Shown: piece after piece, positions 18,058 to 26,001 of the stretch
Layout of the letters: the number at the start of each line of letters is the position of its first letter
Position numbering within the stretch: position 1 is the first letter of the stretch
From: Micromonospora halotolerans
GTDB taxonomy: Bacteria; Actinomycetota; Actinomycetes; Mycobacteriales; Micromonosporaceae
Direction: 5' to 3'
NCBI RefSeq assembly: GCF_032108445.1
Contig: NZ_CP134876.1
Span: forward strand, 3,472,001-3,536,000
DNA: 64,000 nt
Position numbers and translations under genes: made by a program
The notes under the pieces: generated by a model
What the model was told of the DNA's origin: nothing
Databases searched by the model: none
Seen by the model: the letters and a program-made list of their open reading frames with translations, nothing else

Positions 18058-19638
18058 TCAGCGGGTGAGCAGCGCGACGGTCAGGCCCGGGCGGGGCCAC
18101 ACCTGGCGGACCGTGAACGCGTCGCGCAGGGCGTCGCCCTTGGCGCCGGGCACCGCCGCCAGCGGGTCGGCGCGCCGGCCGGTGACCACCAGCCAGACCC
18201 GGTCCACGCCGGCCAGGCACTCCGCCGGTCGGTCGCACTCGGCCGCCCAGAGGTCCGCCCGCTGCCGCTGGTCGCGGACCACCAGCACGTCGCGTGGCCG
18301 GCGCGCCCCCAGGTGGTACGCCAGCCCCAGGTCCGGGAAGAGCCAGCTGTCCCGGGGCGAGTAGACGACCGCGTCGCCCGGCCGCTGCCCGTCGGCGACG
18401 ATCCGGGCCACGCCCGCGTAGTCCACCGGGGCGGTCCGCGGCCACTCGTGGGTGCGCCGCAGCGCCGCCTGGTCGGGCAGCCCCAGCAGGCCGGCCAGGG
18501 TCACCACGGCCAGCGCCGGCACGAGCCGTACGCCGGCCAGCGCCGCCCCGGCCAGCAGGCAGGCGAACGGCACCGTGAAGATGAGGTACCGGGTCACCCA
18601 GAGCGGCACCGCCGTGCCGGCGGCGAACAGCAGCAGCACCGGCAGCACGACGGCGGCACCGGGCAGCAGCGCCCGCCGACCGAGCCGGGCCGCCCCCAGC
18701 GCGGCGAGACCGGCCAGCACGCCGCCGACCACCCCGCTCTGCGCCAGCGCGCCGGGCAGCGCGGCCAGGTCGTCGACGCGGACCAGACGTACCCAGTCGA
18801 GTTGACGGCCGCGCTGGCTCCCGGCCACCAGCACCAGCGGCACGACCAGCACGGCCGCCGGCGGCAGCGCCACCAGCCACCGCCAGAGCAGGCCGATGCC
18901 CCTCCCGCCGGCTCGCGGGGCGTCCTCGCGCGCACCGGTGCCCGGGCCGGCCTCGCGCGCCCGGGGATCCGGGGCCCGGCCCGCCGGGTCGGGCGGCGGC
19001 TCCACCCCTGCCGCCGGCCGGCCCCGCACGGCCGCCAGCACCACCACGAGGGCGTGTGCGGCGAGCAGGGTGAGGGCGATCAGGTGGAGCAGGCCGAGCG
19101 CGGCGACGGCCACCGCGTACCCGGCCCAGCGTCCCCGGGCCGGCCGGTGCAGCGCGCCGACGAGCAGCAGCGTGGCGAGCACGGCGAGCAGGGTGGCCGG
19201 CGCGTACGGGCGGGCCTCCTGGCCGTACCGGGAGGTGGCCGGCAGCACGGCGAGGAGCAGCCCGGCGAGCAGGCCGGCCCGGGCGCCGACCAGCCGGGCG
19301 CCGAGCCGGGCGGTGAGCGCGGCGGCTCCGGCCATGGCCAGCGCGGACGGCAGCCGCAACGCGGTCGGCGAGGTGCCGAACAGCGCGGTCCAGCCGTGCA
19401 TGAGCAGGTAGTACGGCCCGGTGGCGGCGTCGATCGTGCCGGCCAGCCGGACCAGGTCGGGGACCGGGCGGGTGGCCGCGCTCCAGGTCGCCAGCTCGTC
19501 CCGCCACGGCTGCGCGTGCCCGATCCCGGCGAGCGTGACCACCAGGGTGAGCAGGCCGGGGGTCGCCCACACCGGCCAGTCCCGGCGGCCGTGGGGCGGC
19601 GTGGGCTCGGCGGGCGGGGTCACATTCCGCAGCGTCAC
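18058..19638 (-). CDS. GT-C fold membrane glycosyltransferase (GT39/ArnT-like)
   Basis: A polytopic membrane protein of about 526 residues with roughly ten hydrophobic segments. The first extracytoplasmic loop carries the acidic motif QPWRDELATWSAA typical of polyprenyl-phosphate-sugar-dependent glycosyltransferases. A low-complexity Pro/Arg/Gly loop interrupts the membrane domain near the middle (PPPDPAGRAPDPRA). The C-terminal domain is soluble and presumably periplasmic. The start is uncertain between GTG 19638 and GTG 19623; neither has a good Shine-Dalgarno. The acceptor (protein, lipid or wall) is unknown. It is divergent from the sulfur operon leader. Confidence 0.82.
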   Translation of the reverse strand: MTLRNVTPPAEPTPPHGRRDWPVWATPGLLTLVVTLAGIGHAQPWRDELATWSAATRPVPDLVRLAGTIDAATGPYYLLMHGWTALFGTSPTALRLPSALAMAGAAALTARLGARLVGARAGLLAGLLLAVLPATSRYGQEARPYAPATLLAVLATLLLVGALHRPARGRWAGYAVAVAALGLLHLIALTLLAAHALVVVLAAVRGRPAAGVEPPPDPAGRAPDPRAREAGPGTGAREDAPRAGGRGIGLLWRWLVALPPAAVLVVPLVLVAGSQRGRQLDWVRLVRVDDLAALPGALAQSGVVGGVLAGLAALGAARLGRRALLPGAAVVLPVLLLFAAGTAVPLWVTRYLIFTVPFACLLAGAALAGVRLVPALAVVTLAGLLGLPDQAALRRTHEWPRTAPVDYAGVARIVADGQRPGDAVVYSPRDSWLFPDLGLAYHLGARRPRDVLVVRDQRQRADLWAAECDRPAECLAGVDRVWLVVTGRRADPLAAVPGAKGDALRDAFTVRQVWPRPGLTVALLTR

Positions 19639-19748
19639 ACAACGGGACCGCCCGCCGGGCCGGTAAGCCGATCCGCGCGCTGCCCGTGATGTGGGATCAC
19701 ACACTCGGTCATTGGCCGGTCATCGACGGCTGTGGGAGCATGTGGGCT

Positions 19749-19835
19749 ATGACCGCCGCTGTCATCCGCCGCTTCGTGGCCCGTCGCCACGTCGATTACG
19801 GCCGTGTCCGCAGCGCGATCTGTCCGGCCCACTGA
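19749..19835 (+). CDS. Cys-containing leader peptide of the sulfite reductase operon
   Basis: A 28-residue open frame, MTAAVIRRFVARRHVDYGR followed by VRSAICPAH. The R-x-H-V-D-x-x-R-V-x-S-A-I-C pattern is that of the small actinobacterial leader peptides found ahead of sulfur-assimilation genes. They are thought to sense cysteine supply by ribosome stalling at a C-terminal Cys codon. GGGAG lies about 10 nt before the ATG. The sulfite reductase start is 130 bases downstream, and a hairpin lies between. The function is inferred from position and motif. Confidence 0.8.
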   Translation: MTAAVIRRFVARRHVDYGRVRSAICPAH

Positions 19836-19897
19836 CGACGCCCGACCCATCCGTCTCGGGCGCGTTCCGCGCCGGCCGTCATCGACATCGCCGTCCT

Positions 19898-19916
19898 CGG
19901 CCCTCATCCAGGGCCG
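19898..19916 (+). promoter_or_regulatory. Candidate attenuator hairpin between leader peptide and sirA
   Basis: CGGCCCT (19898-19904) pairs with AGGGCCG (19910-19916) around CATCC. A second hairpin, GGCGCG-TTC-CGCGCC, occupies 19859-19873. Together they could switch in response to ribosome position on the leader peptide. I did not compute a fold. Confidence 0.5.
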
Positions 19917-19965
19917 GCCGCCGCGTCCGCGCTTTCAGGCACAGCAGACAACGGAGGACGCCGCG

Positions 19966-21678
19966 ATGGCGGTCAGCAGCACCACCACGACCCGGCCCGA
20001 CACCCCGGCACCGGCCGCCCGGGCCCCCCGCCGGCCGCGTGGTGAAGGACAGTGGGCGCTCGGGCACCGCGAGCCGCTCAACCCCAACGAGCGGATCAAG
20101 AAGGACGACGACCCGCTGAACGTGCGGGCCCGGATCGAGAACATCTACGCGCACCGGGGCTTCGCCTCGATCGACCCGCAGGACCTGCGCGGCCGGTTCC
20201 GCTGGTGGGGCCTCTACACCCAGCGCAGGGCCGGCATCGACGGCGGGCGCACCGCCGTGCTGGAGCCGCACGAGCTGGAGGACGAGTTCTTCATGCTCCG
20301 GGTGCGGGTGGACGGCGGTGAGCTGAGCCTGGCCCAGCTCCGGGTCGTCGCGGACATCTCCCGGGAGTTCGCCCGGGACACGGCCGACATCACCGACCGG
20401 CAGAACATCCAGTACCACTGGATCCGGGTCGAGGACGTGCCGGAGATCTGGCGCCGGCTGGAGGCGGTCGGCCTGCAGACCACCGAGGCGTGCGGCGACT
20501 GCCCCCGCGTCGTGCTGGGCAGCCCGGTCGCCGGGGTGGCCCGGGACGAGGTGCTCGACCCGACGCCCGCGGTCGACGAGATCGTCCGCCGGTACGTCGG
20601 CGACAAGGCGTACTCCAACCTGCCCCGCAAGTTCAAGACCTCGATCTCCTGGCTGGTCGACACCCCGTACGAGGCGAACGACATCGCCTTCCTCGGCGTC
20701 GAGCACCCCGACCACGGTCCCGGCTTCGACGTCTGGGTGGGCGGCGGGCTGTCCACCAACCCGATGCTGGCCAAGCGCCTCGGCGTCTGGGTGCCGCTGG
20801 CCGAGGTGCCGGACGTCTGGGCCGGGGTGGTCGGCATCTTCCGCGACTACGGCTACCGCCGGCTGCGCAACCGGGCGCGCCTGAAGTTCCTGGTCGCCGA
20901 CTGGGGCGTGGCGAAGTTCCGCGAGGTGCTGGAGAAGGAGTACCTGGGCCGGGCGCTGCTCGACGGCCCGGCCGCGGCGCTGCCGGCGAAGCCGGTCGAC
21001 CACATCGGCGTGCACCCGCAGCGCGACGGCGCCAACTACGTGGGCGCCGCCCCGGTGGTCGGCCGGGTCTCCGGCACCCAGCTCGCCCGGCTGGCCGACG
21101 TCGCCGAGGCGCACGGCAGCGGCCGGGTGCGGCTCACCCCGTACCAGAAGCTGCTCGTGCTGGACGTGGCGCCGGAGCGGACCGACTCGCTGGTGGCGGA
21201 GCTGCGCGGGATCGGCCTGGAGGCCCGGCCCTCGGCCTGGCGGCGCGGCACCATGGCCTGCACCGGCATCGAGTTCTGCAAGCTCGCCATCGTCGAGACG
21301 AAGCGGCGCGGCGAGGAGCTGGTGGCCCGGCTGGAGGAGCGGCTGCGCGACTTCGACGCCGACATCTCCATCCACCTCAACGGCTGCCCGAACGCCTGCG
21401 CCCGCACCCAGGTGGCCGACATCGGCCTGAAGGGTCAGCTCGTGGTGGGCCCGGACGGCCGGCAGGTGGAGGGCTTCCAGGTGCACCTCGGTGGCGGCCT
21501 GGGCATGGCCGCGGGGCAGACCGCCGGATTCGGCCGCAAGCTGCGCGGCCTGAAGACCACCGCCGACGAGCTTCCGGAGTACGTGGAACGGCTGGCCCGC
21601 CGCTACCTGGCCGGCCGGAGCGAGGGCGAGAGCTTCGCCAACTGGGTGATCAGGGTCGACGAGGAGGAATTGCGATGA
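19966..21678 (+). CDS. sirA: Ferredoxin-dependent assimilatory sulfite reductase
   Basis: A 570-residue siroheme and [4Fe-4S] enzyme that reduces sulfite to sulfide for cysteine synthesis. The cluster ligands are CTGIEFC and NGCPNAC; siroheme-binding residues lie in TDRQNIQYHW. TEACGDCPR and RWWGLYTQRR hold the Cys and Tyr that are crosslinked in the mycobacterial enzyme. Two ferredoxin-like NIR/SIR repeats are present. The ATG at 19966 has GGAGG 8 nt upstream. It heads an operon with overlapping downstream genes; the order sulfite reductase-cysH-chelatase is like that of Mycobacterium. A nitrite reductase role is less likely given the APS reductase neighbour. Confidence 0.94.
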   Translation: MAVSSTTTTRPDTPAPAARAPRRPRGEGQWALGHREPLNPNERIKKDDDPLNVRARIENIYAHRGFASIDPQDLRGRFRWWGLYTQRRAGIDGGRTAVLEPHELEDEFFMLRVRVDGGELSLAQLRVVADISREFARDTADITDRQNIQYHWIRVEDVPEIWRRLEAVGLQTTEACGDCPRVVLGSPVAGVARDEVLDPTPAVDEIVRRYVGDKAYSNLPRKFKTSISWLVDTPYEANDIAFLGVEHPDHGPGFDVWVGGGLSTNPMLAKRLGVWVPLAEVPDVWAGVVGIFRDYGYRRLRNRARLKFLVADWGVAKFREVLEKEYLGRALLDGPAAALPAKPVDHIGVHPQRDGANYVGAAPVVGRVSGTQLARLADVAEAHGSGRVRLTPYQKLLVLDVAPERTDSLVAELRGIGLEARPSAWRRGTMACTGIEFCKLAIVETKRRGEELVARLEERLRDFDADISIHLNGCPNACARTQVADIGLKGQLVVGPDGRQVEGFQVHLGGGLGMAAGQTAGFGRKLRGLKTTADELPEYVERLARRYLAGRSEGESFANWVIRVDEEELR

Positions 21679-21833
21679 GCGATGCCCGATCTGCGCCTCT
21701 CTACTGCCCCTACTGCGGTGAGGAGGACCTGCGGCCACACGAGGCCGGGCACGGCGCCTGGGAGTGCCACGCCTGCGCCCGCGTCTTCACCGTGAAGTTC
21801 ACCGGCCTGCTGAGCCGGGCGGTGACCCGGTGA
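21675..21833 (+). CDS. Small zinc-ribbon protein of the sulfur operon
   Basis: A 52-residue protein with two Cys pairs (LYCPYCGEE and WECHACARVF) that would fold as a zinc ribbon, ending in a basic TVKFTGLLSRAVTR tail. Its ATG overlaps the sulfite reductase stop (ATGA) and its stop overlaps the cysH start (GTGA), so it is translated as part of the operon. I believe similar small genes lie at this place in other actinobacterial sulfur operons. Its function is unknown to me; an assembly or electron-transfer accessory role would fit. Confidence 0.85.
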   Translation: MSDARSAPLYCPYCGEEDLRPHEAGHGAWECHACARVFTVKFTGLLSRAVTR

Positions 21834-22594
21834 GCGCCCTGCGGTCGGCCACCGGCCTGGGCCTGGTCGGGGTCGGCGGGCCGGCCCCGGCCGACCCGGC
21901 CCGGCGCGATCCGGAGGAGCTGCGCGCGCTGGCCGAGCGGGCCGGCCGGGAGCTGGAGGGCGCGCCCGCGCTGGAGATCGCCCGCTGGGCCGCGGAGACC
22001 TTCGGCGACCGGTTCTGCGTGACCAGCTCGATGGCCGACGGGGTGCTGGCCCACCTGGTCTCCCGGGTCGCCCCCGGGGTCGACGTGGTCTTCCTGGACA
22101 CCGGCCTGCACTTCCCGGAGACGCTCAAGGTCCGCGACGAGGTGGCCCGGCGGCTCCCGGTGACCGTGCGCTCGATCCGCCCTCGGATGACGGTGGGGCA
22201 GCAGGACGGCCAGTACGGTCCCCGGCTGTTCAGCAAGTCCCCGGACGACTGCTGCCAGCTGCGCAAGGTGGAGCCGCTGGAGCGGGCGCTGACCGGGTAC
22301 GACGCCTGGGCCGCCGGGCTGCGCCGGGACGAGTCGCCGACCCGTGCGAACACGCCGGTGGTGGGGTTCGACGCGCGGCGCGGCAAGGTCAAGGTCAACC
22401 CGATCGCGGCGTGGAGCCAGCGGGACGTGGACGCCTACGTGGCCCGCTACGACATCCCGGTGAACGAGCTGTTCGCCCGGGGCTACGGCTCGATCGGCTG
22501 CTGGCCGTGCACCCGCCGCACGAAGGCGGGCGAGGACCCGCGGGCGGGCCGCTGGGCCATGTTCGAGAAGACCGAGTGCGGCCTCCACACCTGA
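21830..22594 (+). CDS. cysH: Adenylyl-sulfate (APS) reductase
   Basis: A 254-residue reductase that converts APS to sulfite and AMP. The N-type PP-loop TSSMADGVLAHL binds the nucleotide. The cluster-binding cysteines DDCCQLRKVEPL and GCWPCTRR mark the [4Fe-4S] APS-type rather than the cluster-free PAPS-type enzyme, and the catalytic Cys is in the C-terminal ECGLHT. The GTG start overlaps the upstream small gene. An Ala/Pro-rich N-terminus of about 30 residues precedes the domain. No cysDN or cysC lies in the window, so APS must be made elsewhere. Confidence 0.94.
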   Translation: MSALRSATGLGLVGVGGPAPADPARRDPEELRALAERAGRELEGAPALEIARWAAETFGDRFCVTSSMADGVLAHLVSRVAPGVDVVFLDTGLHFPETLKVRDEVARRLPVTVRSIRPRMTVGQQDGQYGPRLFSKSPDDCCQLRKVEPLERALTGYDAWAAGLRRDESPTRANTPVVGFDARRGKVKVNPIAAWSQRDVDAYVARYDIPVNELFARGYGSIGCWPCTRRTKAGEDPRAGRWAMFEKTECGLHT

Positions 22595-23337
22595 CCGTCG
22601 AGCCGCCGGTGGTGCTGGTCGCGCACGGCAGCCGGGACCCGCGGGCGGCGGCGGCGACCCGGGCGCTGGCCCGGGCCGTGGCGGCCGCCCGTCCGGGCGT
22701 CCCGGTGCTGCCGAGCTGGCTGGACCACACCGACCCCGGTCCCGCCGCGGTGCTGCGGGACCTGGCGGCCGCCGGCCACGCCCGGGCGGTGCTGGTGCCG
22801 TTGCTGCTGACCGCCGCGTACCACCGGAAGGTCGACGTCCCGGCGGCGGTGGCGGCGGCCCGCGCGCAGGGCGCGGACCTCGAGGTGCGGGTGACCGACG
22901 TGCTGGGTCCGGCGGACGGGGTGGTGGACGCCCGGCTGCTGGCGGGGCTGCGCCGGCGGCTGGCCGAGGCGCAGCCGGGCCGGTTCGACGGCGTGGTGCT
23001 GGCGGCGGCGGGCACGCGGGATCCGCGGGCGCGGGGTTCGGTGGGGCGGGTGGCCGCCGCCCTCGGCGCCGAGCTGGGCGTGCCCTGCCAGGTGTCGTAC
23101 GCCTCGGCGGCGCCCCCCGGGACCGGGGTCGCGGTGACCCGGCTGCGCGCGGCGGGCGCCCGCCGGGTGGCCGTGGCCGCCTACTTCCTGGCCCCGGGCC
23201 TGTTCCACGACGCGGTCCGCGCGTCGGCGGAGCGGGCCGGCGCGGTGGCGGTCGCCGATCCGTTGACCGACCTGCCCGAACTCGCCGATCTGGTGCTGCG
23301 TCGGGTCGACGCCGCGCCGGTCGGCAGCCCGGTGTGA
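22576..23337 (+). CDS. Sirohydrochlorin chelatase (CbiX/SirB-like)
   Basis: A two-half chelatase of about 253 residues that would insert Fe2+ into sirohydrochlorin to make siroheme for the sulfite reductase upstream. The N-terminal half opens with VVLVAHGSRDPRAAAAT (metal-ligand His) and has VPLLLTAAYHRKVDVP. The second half repeats the pattern as VVLAAAGTRDPRARGS, where Ala replaces the second His, and RVAVAAYFLAPGLFHD. The start is uncertain: GTG 22576 overlaps cysH by 19 bases, while GTG 22609 gives a minimal form. Operon position supports the siroheme role over cobalt insertion. Confidence 0.86.
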   Translation: MRPPHLTVEPPVVLVAHGSRDPRAAAATRALARAVAAARPGVPVLPSWLDHTDPGPAAVLRDLAAAGHARAVLVPLLLTAAYHRKVDVPAAVAAARAQGADLEVRVTDVLGPADGVVDARLLAGLRRRLAEAQPGRFDGVVLAAAGTRDPRARGSVGRVAAALGAELGVPCQVSYASAAPPGTGVAVTRLRAAGARRVAVAAYFLAPGLFHDAVRASAERAGAVAVADPLTDLPELADLVLRRVDAAPVGSPV

Positions 23338-23406
23338 CGCGGGTCGCCATCATGATCAGTAAGGGCGCCGGCGGGGTAGCCGGCGATCATGTGTCCGGAC
23401 AGCAGA

Positions 23407-23436
23407 ACGCCCCGGCCGGAATCCCGGCCGGGGCGT
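23407..23436. terminator. Bidirectional stem-loop between chelatase and whiB1
   Basis: ACGCCCCGGCCGG (23407-23419) and CCGGCCGGGGCGT (23424-23436) form a perfect 13-bp stem with an AATC loop between convergent genes. Confidence 0.82.
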
Positions 23437-23451
23437 GCGCGTGCGTGCGAA

Positions 23452-23709
23452 TCAGGCGGAGTGAGCGCGCAGCACCCGGAGCCCGCCGCGGCGCTTCACC
23501 GCGCGGCGCTCCTCCTCGCTCATCCCACCCCAGACGCCGGCGTCCTGACCGGACTCCAGCGCCCACTGAAGGCAGTGGTCGGTCACCGGGCAGCGCCGGC
23601 AGACGGCCTTGGCCTGCTCCACCTGCAGGAGGGCCGGGCCGGACGTCCCGATCGGGAAGAACAGCTCCGGGTCCTCGTCGCGGCAGACGGCATCGTGGCG
23701 CCAGTCCAT
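23452..23709 (-). CDS. whiB1: WhiB1-type iron-sulfur transcriptional regulator
   Basis: An 85-residue Wbl protein that closely resembles mycobacterial WhiB1 (WblE in Streptomyces), an essential NO-responsive [4Fe-4S] regulator that binds the sigma-70 region 4. It starts MDWRHDAVCRDEDPELFFP. The cluster cysteines are at 9, 37, 40 and 46, followed by GVWGG and the basic RRAVKRRGG DNA-binding segment. GAGGAG lies about 10 nt before the ATG. A 448-base gene-free region precedes it, suggesting complex control. The frame is open upstream of the ATG to 23886, but homology begins at the ATG. Confidence 0.94.
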   Translation of the reverse strand: MDWRHDAVCRDEDPELFFPIGTSGPALLQVEQAKAVCRRCPVTDHCLQWALESGQDAGVWGGMSEEERRAVKRRGGLRVLRAHSA

Positions 23710-24157
23710 GGCGGCAACACTCCTCATTCTCAAATGGGTGGCCAGATTACGCTTCGTTGCTATTCCTATATGCGTCCGCATTGCCGATCGGTGACGGTCA
23801 GCATCCATCAATTCGGCGCTGCGTGAGCAGGCTTGCGACCCGTGGACCTGCTGGAACAGCTCAACCTGACGAGCATATCCAGGCAATGTCCCGGTAACAC
23901 GCTTTCGCTTGTGAATACTTTCACGAACTGTCGCGATGTCAAGGGTGGCGCTCGGAAAAACTCCGAACAGTGAGCGGGCTCACCACCCTTTTGTCCGGGT
24001 TTCAGAGCGCTCTGGTTACCCGGCGTGCCACAGTCGAGGATCAATATAGTACGGTCTGCGTGACGTTGCTGACATTTCCGGCACCTTCCCTCGGTGTGGC
24101 GGCCCCCGCCCGAAGCGGTTGCGGTGGCCCGCGTCAACCGACGGCAGTACCCGAGAC
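23710..24157. other. 448-base AT-richer regulatory region upstream of whiB1
   Basis: No gene is evident. Compared with its surroundings this stretch is poor in GC and rich in symmetry. CCGGGT-tt-CAGAGCGCTCTG-gtt-ACCCGG (23995-24023) is a near-perfect double palindrome. GTGAGC-gg-GCTCAC (23980-23993) is a perfect palindrome, and GTGAA-tac-TTTCAC lies near 23911. Reading toward whiB1, TACTATATT (complement of 24043-24051) is a possible -10, which would give a 5' leader of about 300 bases. The region probably contains the whiB1 promoter and operators and perhaps a small RNA; I cannot assign either firmly. Confidence 0.6.
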
Positions 24158-25108
24158 CTAGCAGATTACTCTCAGTGCGGCAGGGATGGATGCGAATCTG
24201 ACTTTTTCCCGCTCGCCGAGGTAGTCGCCGTCCAGCTGGAAGGCCAGCGGACGGGCCGAGAGCAGGGTGAACTCGGCCACGTCGTGCAGCCGGAGCACCT
24301 GCCGGCCATGCGGATCGGGTTCCCGGGCGAAGAACTGGGTCACCGTGCGTGCGGTGCTGGCCACCTTGAGCTGCCGCATCGCGAGCACGTCGAGCCCCAG
24401 GTCGAACGAGGCCTCCGGATTCGGGTTGATCTCCCGGTCGCCCAGGTAGGTCCACGGGGCGGTGTTCTGGATGATGACCGTCCCGAGGTCGGTCTCGGCC
24501 GCCTCTCCCGGGCGCTCCAGCGAGATCGACGGGTGCCGCCGGTCCGAGGCGAGGAAGTACTGGCTCACCGTGGAGCGGAAGTAGAGCGCCGGCGTGGACA
24601 CCCGGCCCCGCTTGCGGGCCCGCTCGACCCGCTGGATGACGGCCGCGTCGATGCCGAAGCCCGCGCAGAAGGTGAAGTAGCGGTCGTCGGCCCGGCCCAG
24701 GCCGATGGTGCGGGAGCGGCCCAGCCGCAGTCCCTCCAGGATCATGCTGGTCCCGTCCGGCCACTCCCGCGGCAGGCCCAGGGCACGGGCGAAGACGTTG
24801 GTCGACCCGCCCGGGACGGTGGCCAGCGCCGGCAGCCGCTCCGCCGTGGTCTGCCCGGTCCGGAAGGTCGGCGGCTCGGCGGCCATCAGGCCGTTCACCA
24901 CCTCGTTGACGGTGCCGTCACCACCGAGCGTCACCACCAGGTCGACGCCCTCCTGCGCGGCCTCCCGCGCGAGGTCCATGGCGTGACCCCGCCGGCGGGT
25001 GTACCGCACCGACAGGTCGACTTCGCTGCGCAACGCCCGGACCAGCACGTCCCGGCTGCGCTCGCTGGTGGTGGTGGCCTTCGGATTGACCACCAGGACG
25101 GCCCGCAT
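24158..25108 (-). CDS. Diacylglycerol kinase family lipid kinase
   Basis: A 316-residue DAGK-catalytic-domain protein (YegS/DgkB-like) that would phosphorylate a lipid alcohol with ATP at the membrane surface. It opens MRAVLVVNPKATT and carries the nucleotide motif TLGGDGTVNEVVNGL and PGGSTNVFARALGLP. The C-terminal beta domain ends in LDGDYLGEREKVRF. The ATG at 25108 has TACAGT exactly 7 nt upstream (complement of 25116-25121), a leaderless layout. It is divergent from the small membrane protein at 25152, whose promoter has the same geometry on the opposite strand. Sphingosine or diacylglycerol substrates cannot be told apart. Confidence 0.9.
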   Translation of the reverse strand: MRAVLVVNPKATTTSERSRDVLVRALRSEVDLSVRYTRRRGHAMDLAREAAQEGVDLVVTLGGDGTVNEVVNGLMAAEPPTFRTGQTTAERLPALATVPGGSTNVFARALGLPREWPDGTSMILEGLRLGRSRTIGLGRADDRYFTFCAGFGIDAAVIQRVERARKRGRVSTPALYFRSTVSQYFLASDRRHPSISLERPGEAAETDLGTVIIQNTAPWTYLGDREINPNPEASFDLGLDVLAMRQLKVASTARTVTQFFAREPDPHGRQVLRLHDVAEFTLLSARPLAFQLDGDYLGEREKVRFASIPAALRVIC

Positions 25109-25151
25109 GGGCGGCACTGTACCGCGCCTACCCACGGGTATCGTGTCGCGC

Positions 25152-25541
25152 GTGACGATCGACTCCGGGCCGGTCCCCGGCACGCTCCGTTGGGCGGTGC
25201 TCCTGCTGCGCGCCGAGGCGGTGGCCCTCGGCCTGGTCGCGGCCTGGCTGGTCTGGTCCGACCTGACGGCGCACGCCACCGACCTGACCTCGGCGCTGCT
25301 GGTGACCGCGTTCGCGGTCGCCGGGGCGGTCGCGCTCTGGGCGCTCGGCGCCGCGCTGGCCCGCCGCCGGTCCGGGGCCCGCGCGCCGGCCATCGTGCTC
25401 CAGCTCATGCTGCTGCCGATCGGCTGGTACATGATCCAGGGCGGCCTGGGCTGGCTGGGCGTGCCGCTGATGGCGCTCGGCCTCGGTGTCACCGGCCTGC
25501 TGGTCAGCACGCCGACCAACCGGGCGCTCGGCTTCGACTGA
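25152..25541 (+). CDS. Small integral membrane protein, function unknown
   Basis: A 129-residue protein with four hydrophobic segments: WAVLLLRAEAVALGLVAAWL, LTSALLVTAFAVAGAVALWA, IVLQLMLLPIGWYM and LGVPLMALGLGVTGLLV. It has no motif I recognise. GTG at 25152 is preferred over GTG 25143 because TATCGT (25139-25144) lies 7 nt before it, matching the leaderless pattern. It is divergent from the lipid kinase with only 43 bases between starts, so the two promoters interlock. A link to lipid metabolism is only a guess from position. Confidence 0.72.
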   Translation: MTIDSGPVPGTLRWAVLLLRAEAVALGLVAAWLVWSDLTAHATDLTSALLVTAFAVAGAVALWALGAALARRRSGARAPAIVLQLMLLPIGWYMIQGGLGWLGVPLMALGLGVTGLLVSTPTNRALGFD

Positions 25542-25561
25542 CGCCGCGCCGCCCGGGACGG

Positions 25562-25969
25562 TCAGTAGCCGGAGGCGCGGCGGGTGAGCAGGGAGATGGT
25601 GGCCCGCCCCTCGGCGGCCCGGGCGTTCGCCGCCGTGGTCAGCGCGGTGAGCACCTTCCAGGCGAAGGACGACTCCGAGGGGAGTGTCGCGCCCCGCACG
25701 GTCGGCACGGTCACCTCGACCGTGAGCGCGTCCTCGGTGACCGCGAAACGGCACTCCAGCTCGGCGTCGCGGGTGGCGATGGCGAGCAGCATGGCGCACG
25801 CCTCGTCGACGGCGATGCGCAGGTCCTCGATCTCGTCGAGGGCGAACTGGAGCCGGGCCGCGAGACCGGCGGTGGCGGTGCGCAGCACGCCCAGGTAGCC
25901 GCCGTCGGCGGGCACCGTGAGGTGCACGATGTCGTCGTCCGTCGTCGGCTGGCCGGTCAGTTGAGTCAC
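25562..25969 (-). CDS. RsbW-like anti-sigma regulatory factor (HATPase)
   Basis: A 135-residue GHKL ATPase-fold protein. The N-box is DLRIAVDEACAMLLA, and the small size with VHLTVPADGGYLGVLRTATAGLAARL at the front is typical of anti-sigma factors of the SigB/SigF partner-switching type. The usual G-boxes are degenerate. It would bind a stress sigma factor and phosphorylate an antagonist; neither partner is adjacent, so the target is unknown. The GTG start has a weak GGATGAGG Shine-Dalgarno. It stands alone on the minus strand between the membrane protein and the GNAT-sodN pair. Confidence 0.84.
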   Translation of the reverse strand: MTQLTGQPTTDDDIVHLTVPADGGYLGVLRTATAGLAARLQFALDEIEDLRIAVDEACAMLLAIATRDAELECRFAVTEDALTVEVTVPTVRGATLPSESSFAWKVLTALTTAANARAAEGRATISLLTRRASGY

Positions 25970-26001
25970 GCCTCATCCCCCCGGTGCGGGACTCTACCCG
26001 G

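Noticed and set aside
23600..23886. In-frame N-terminal extension of WhiB1 up to 23886
   Set aside because: Similarity to WhiB1 begins at the ATG at 23709, which has its own GAGGAG; the extension is not conserved-looking.
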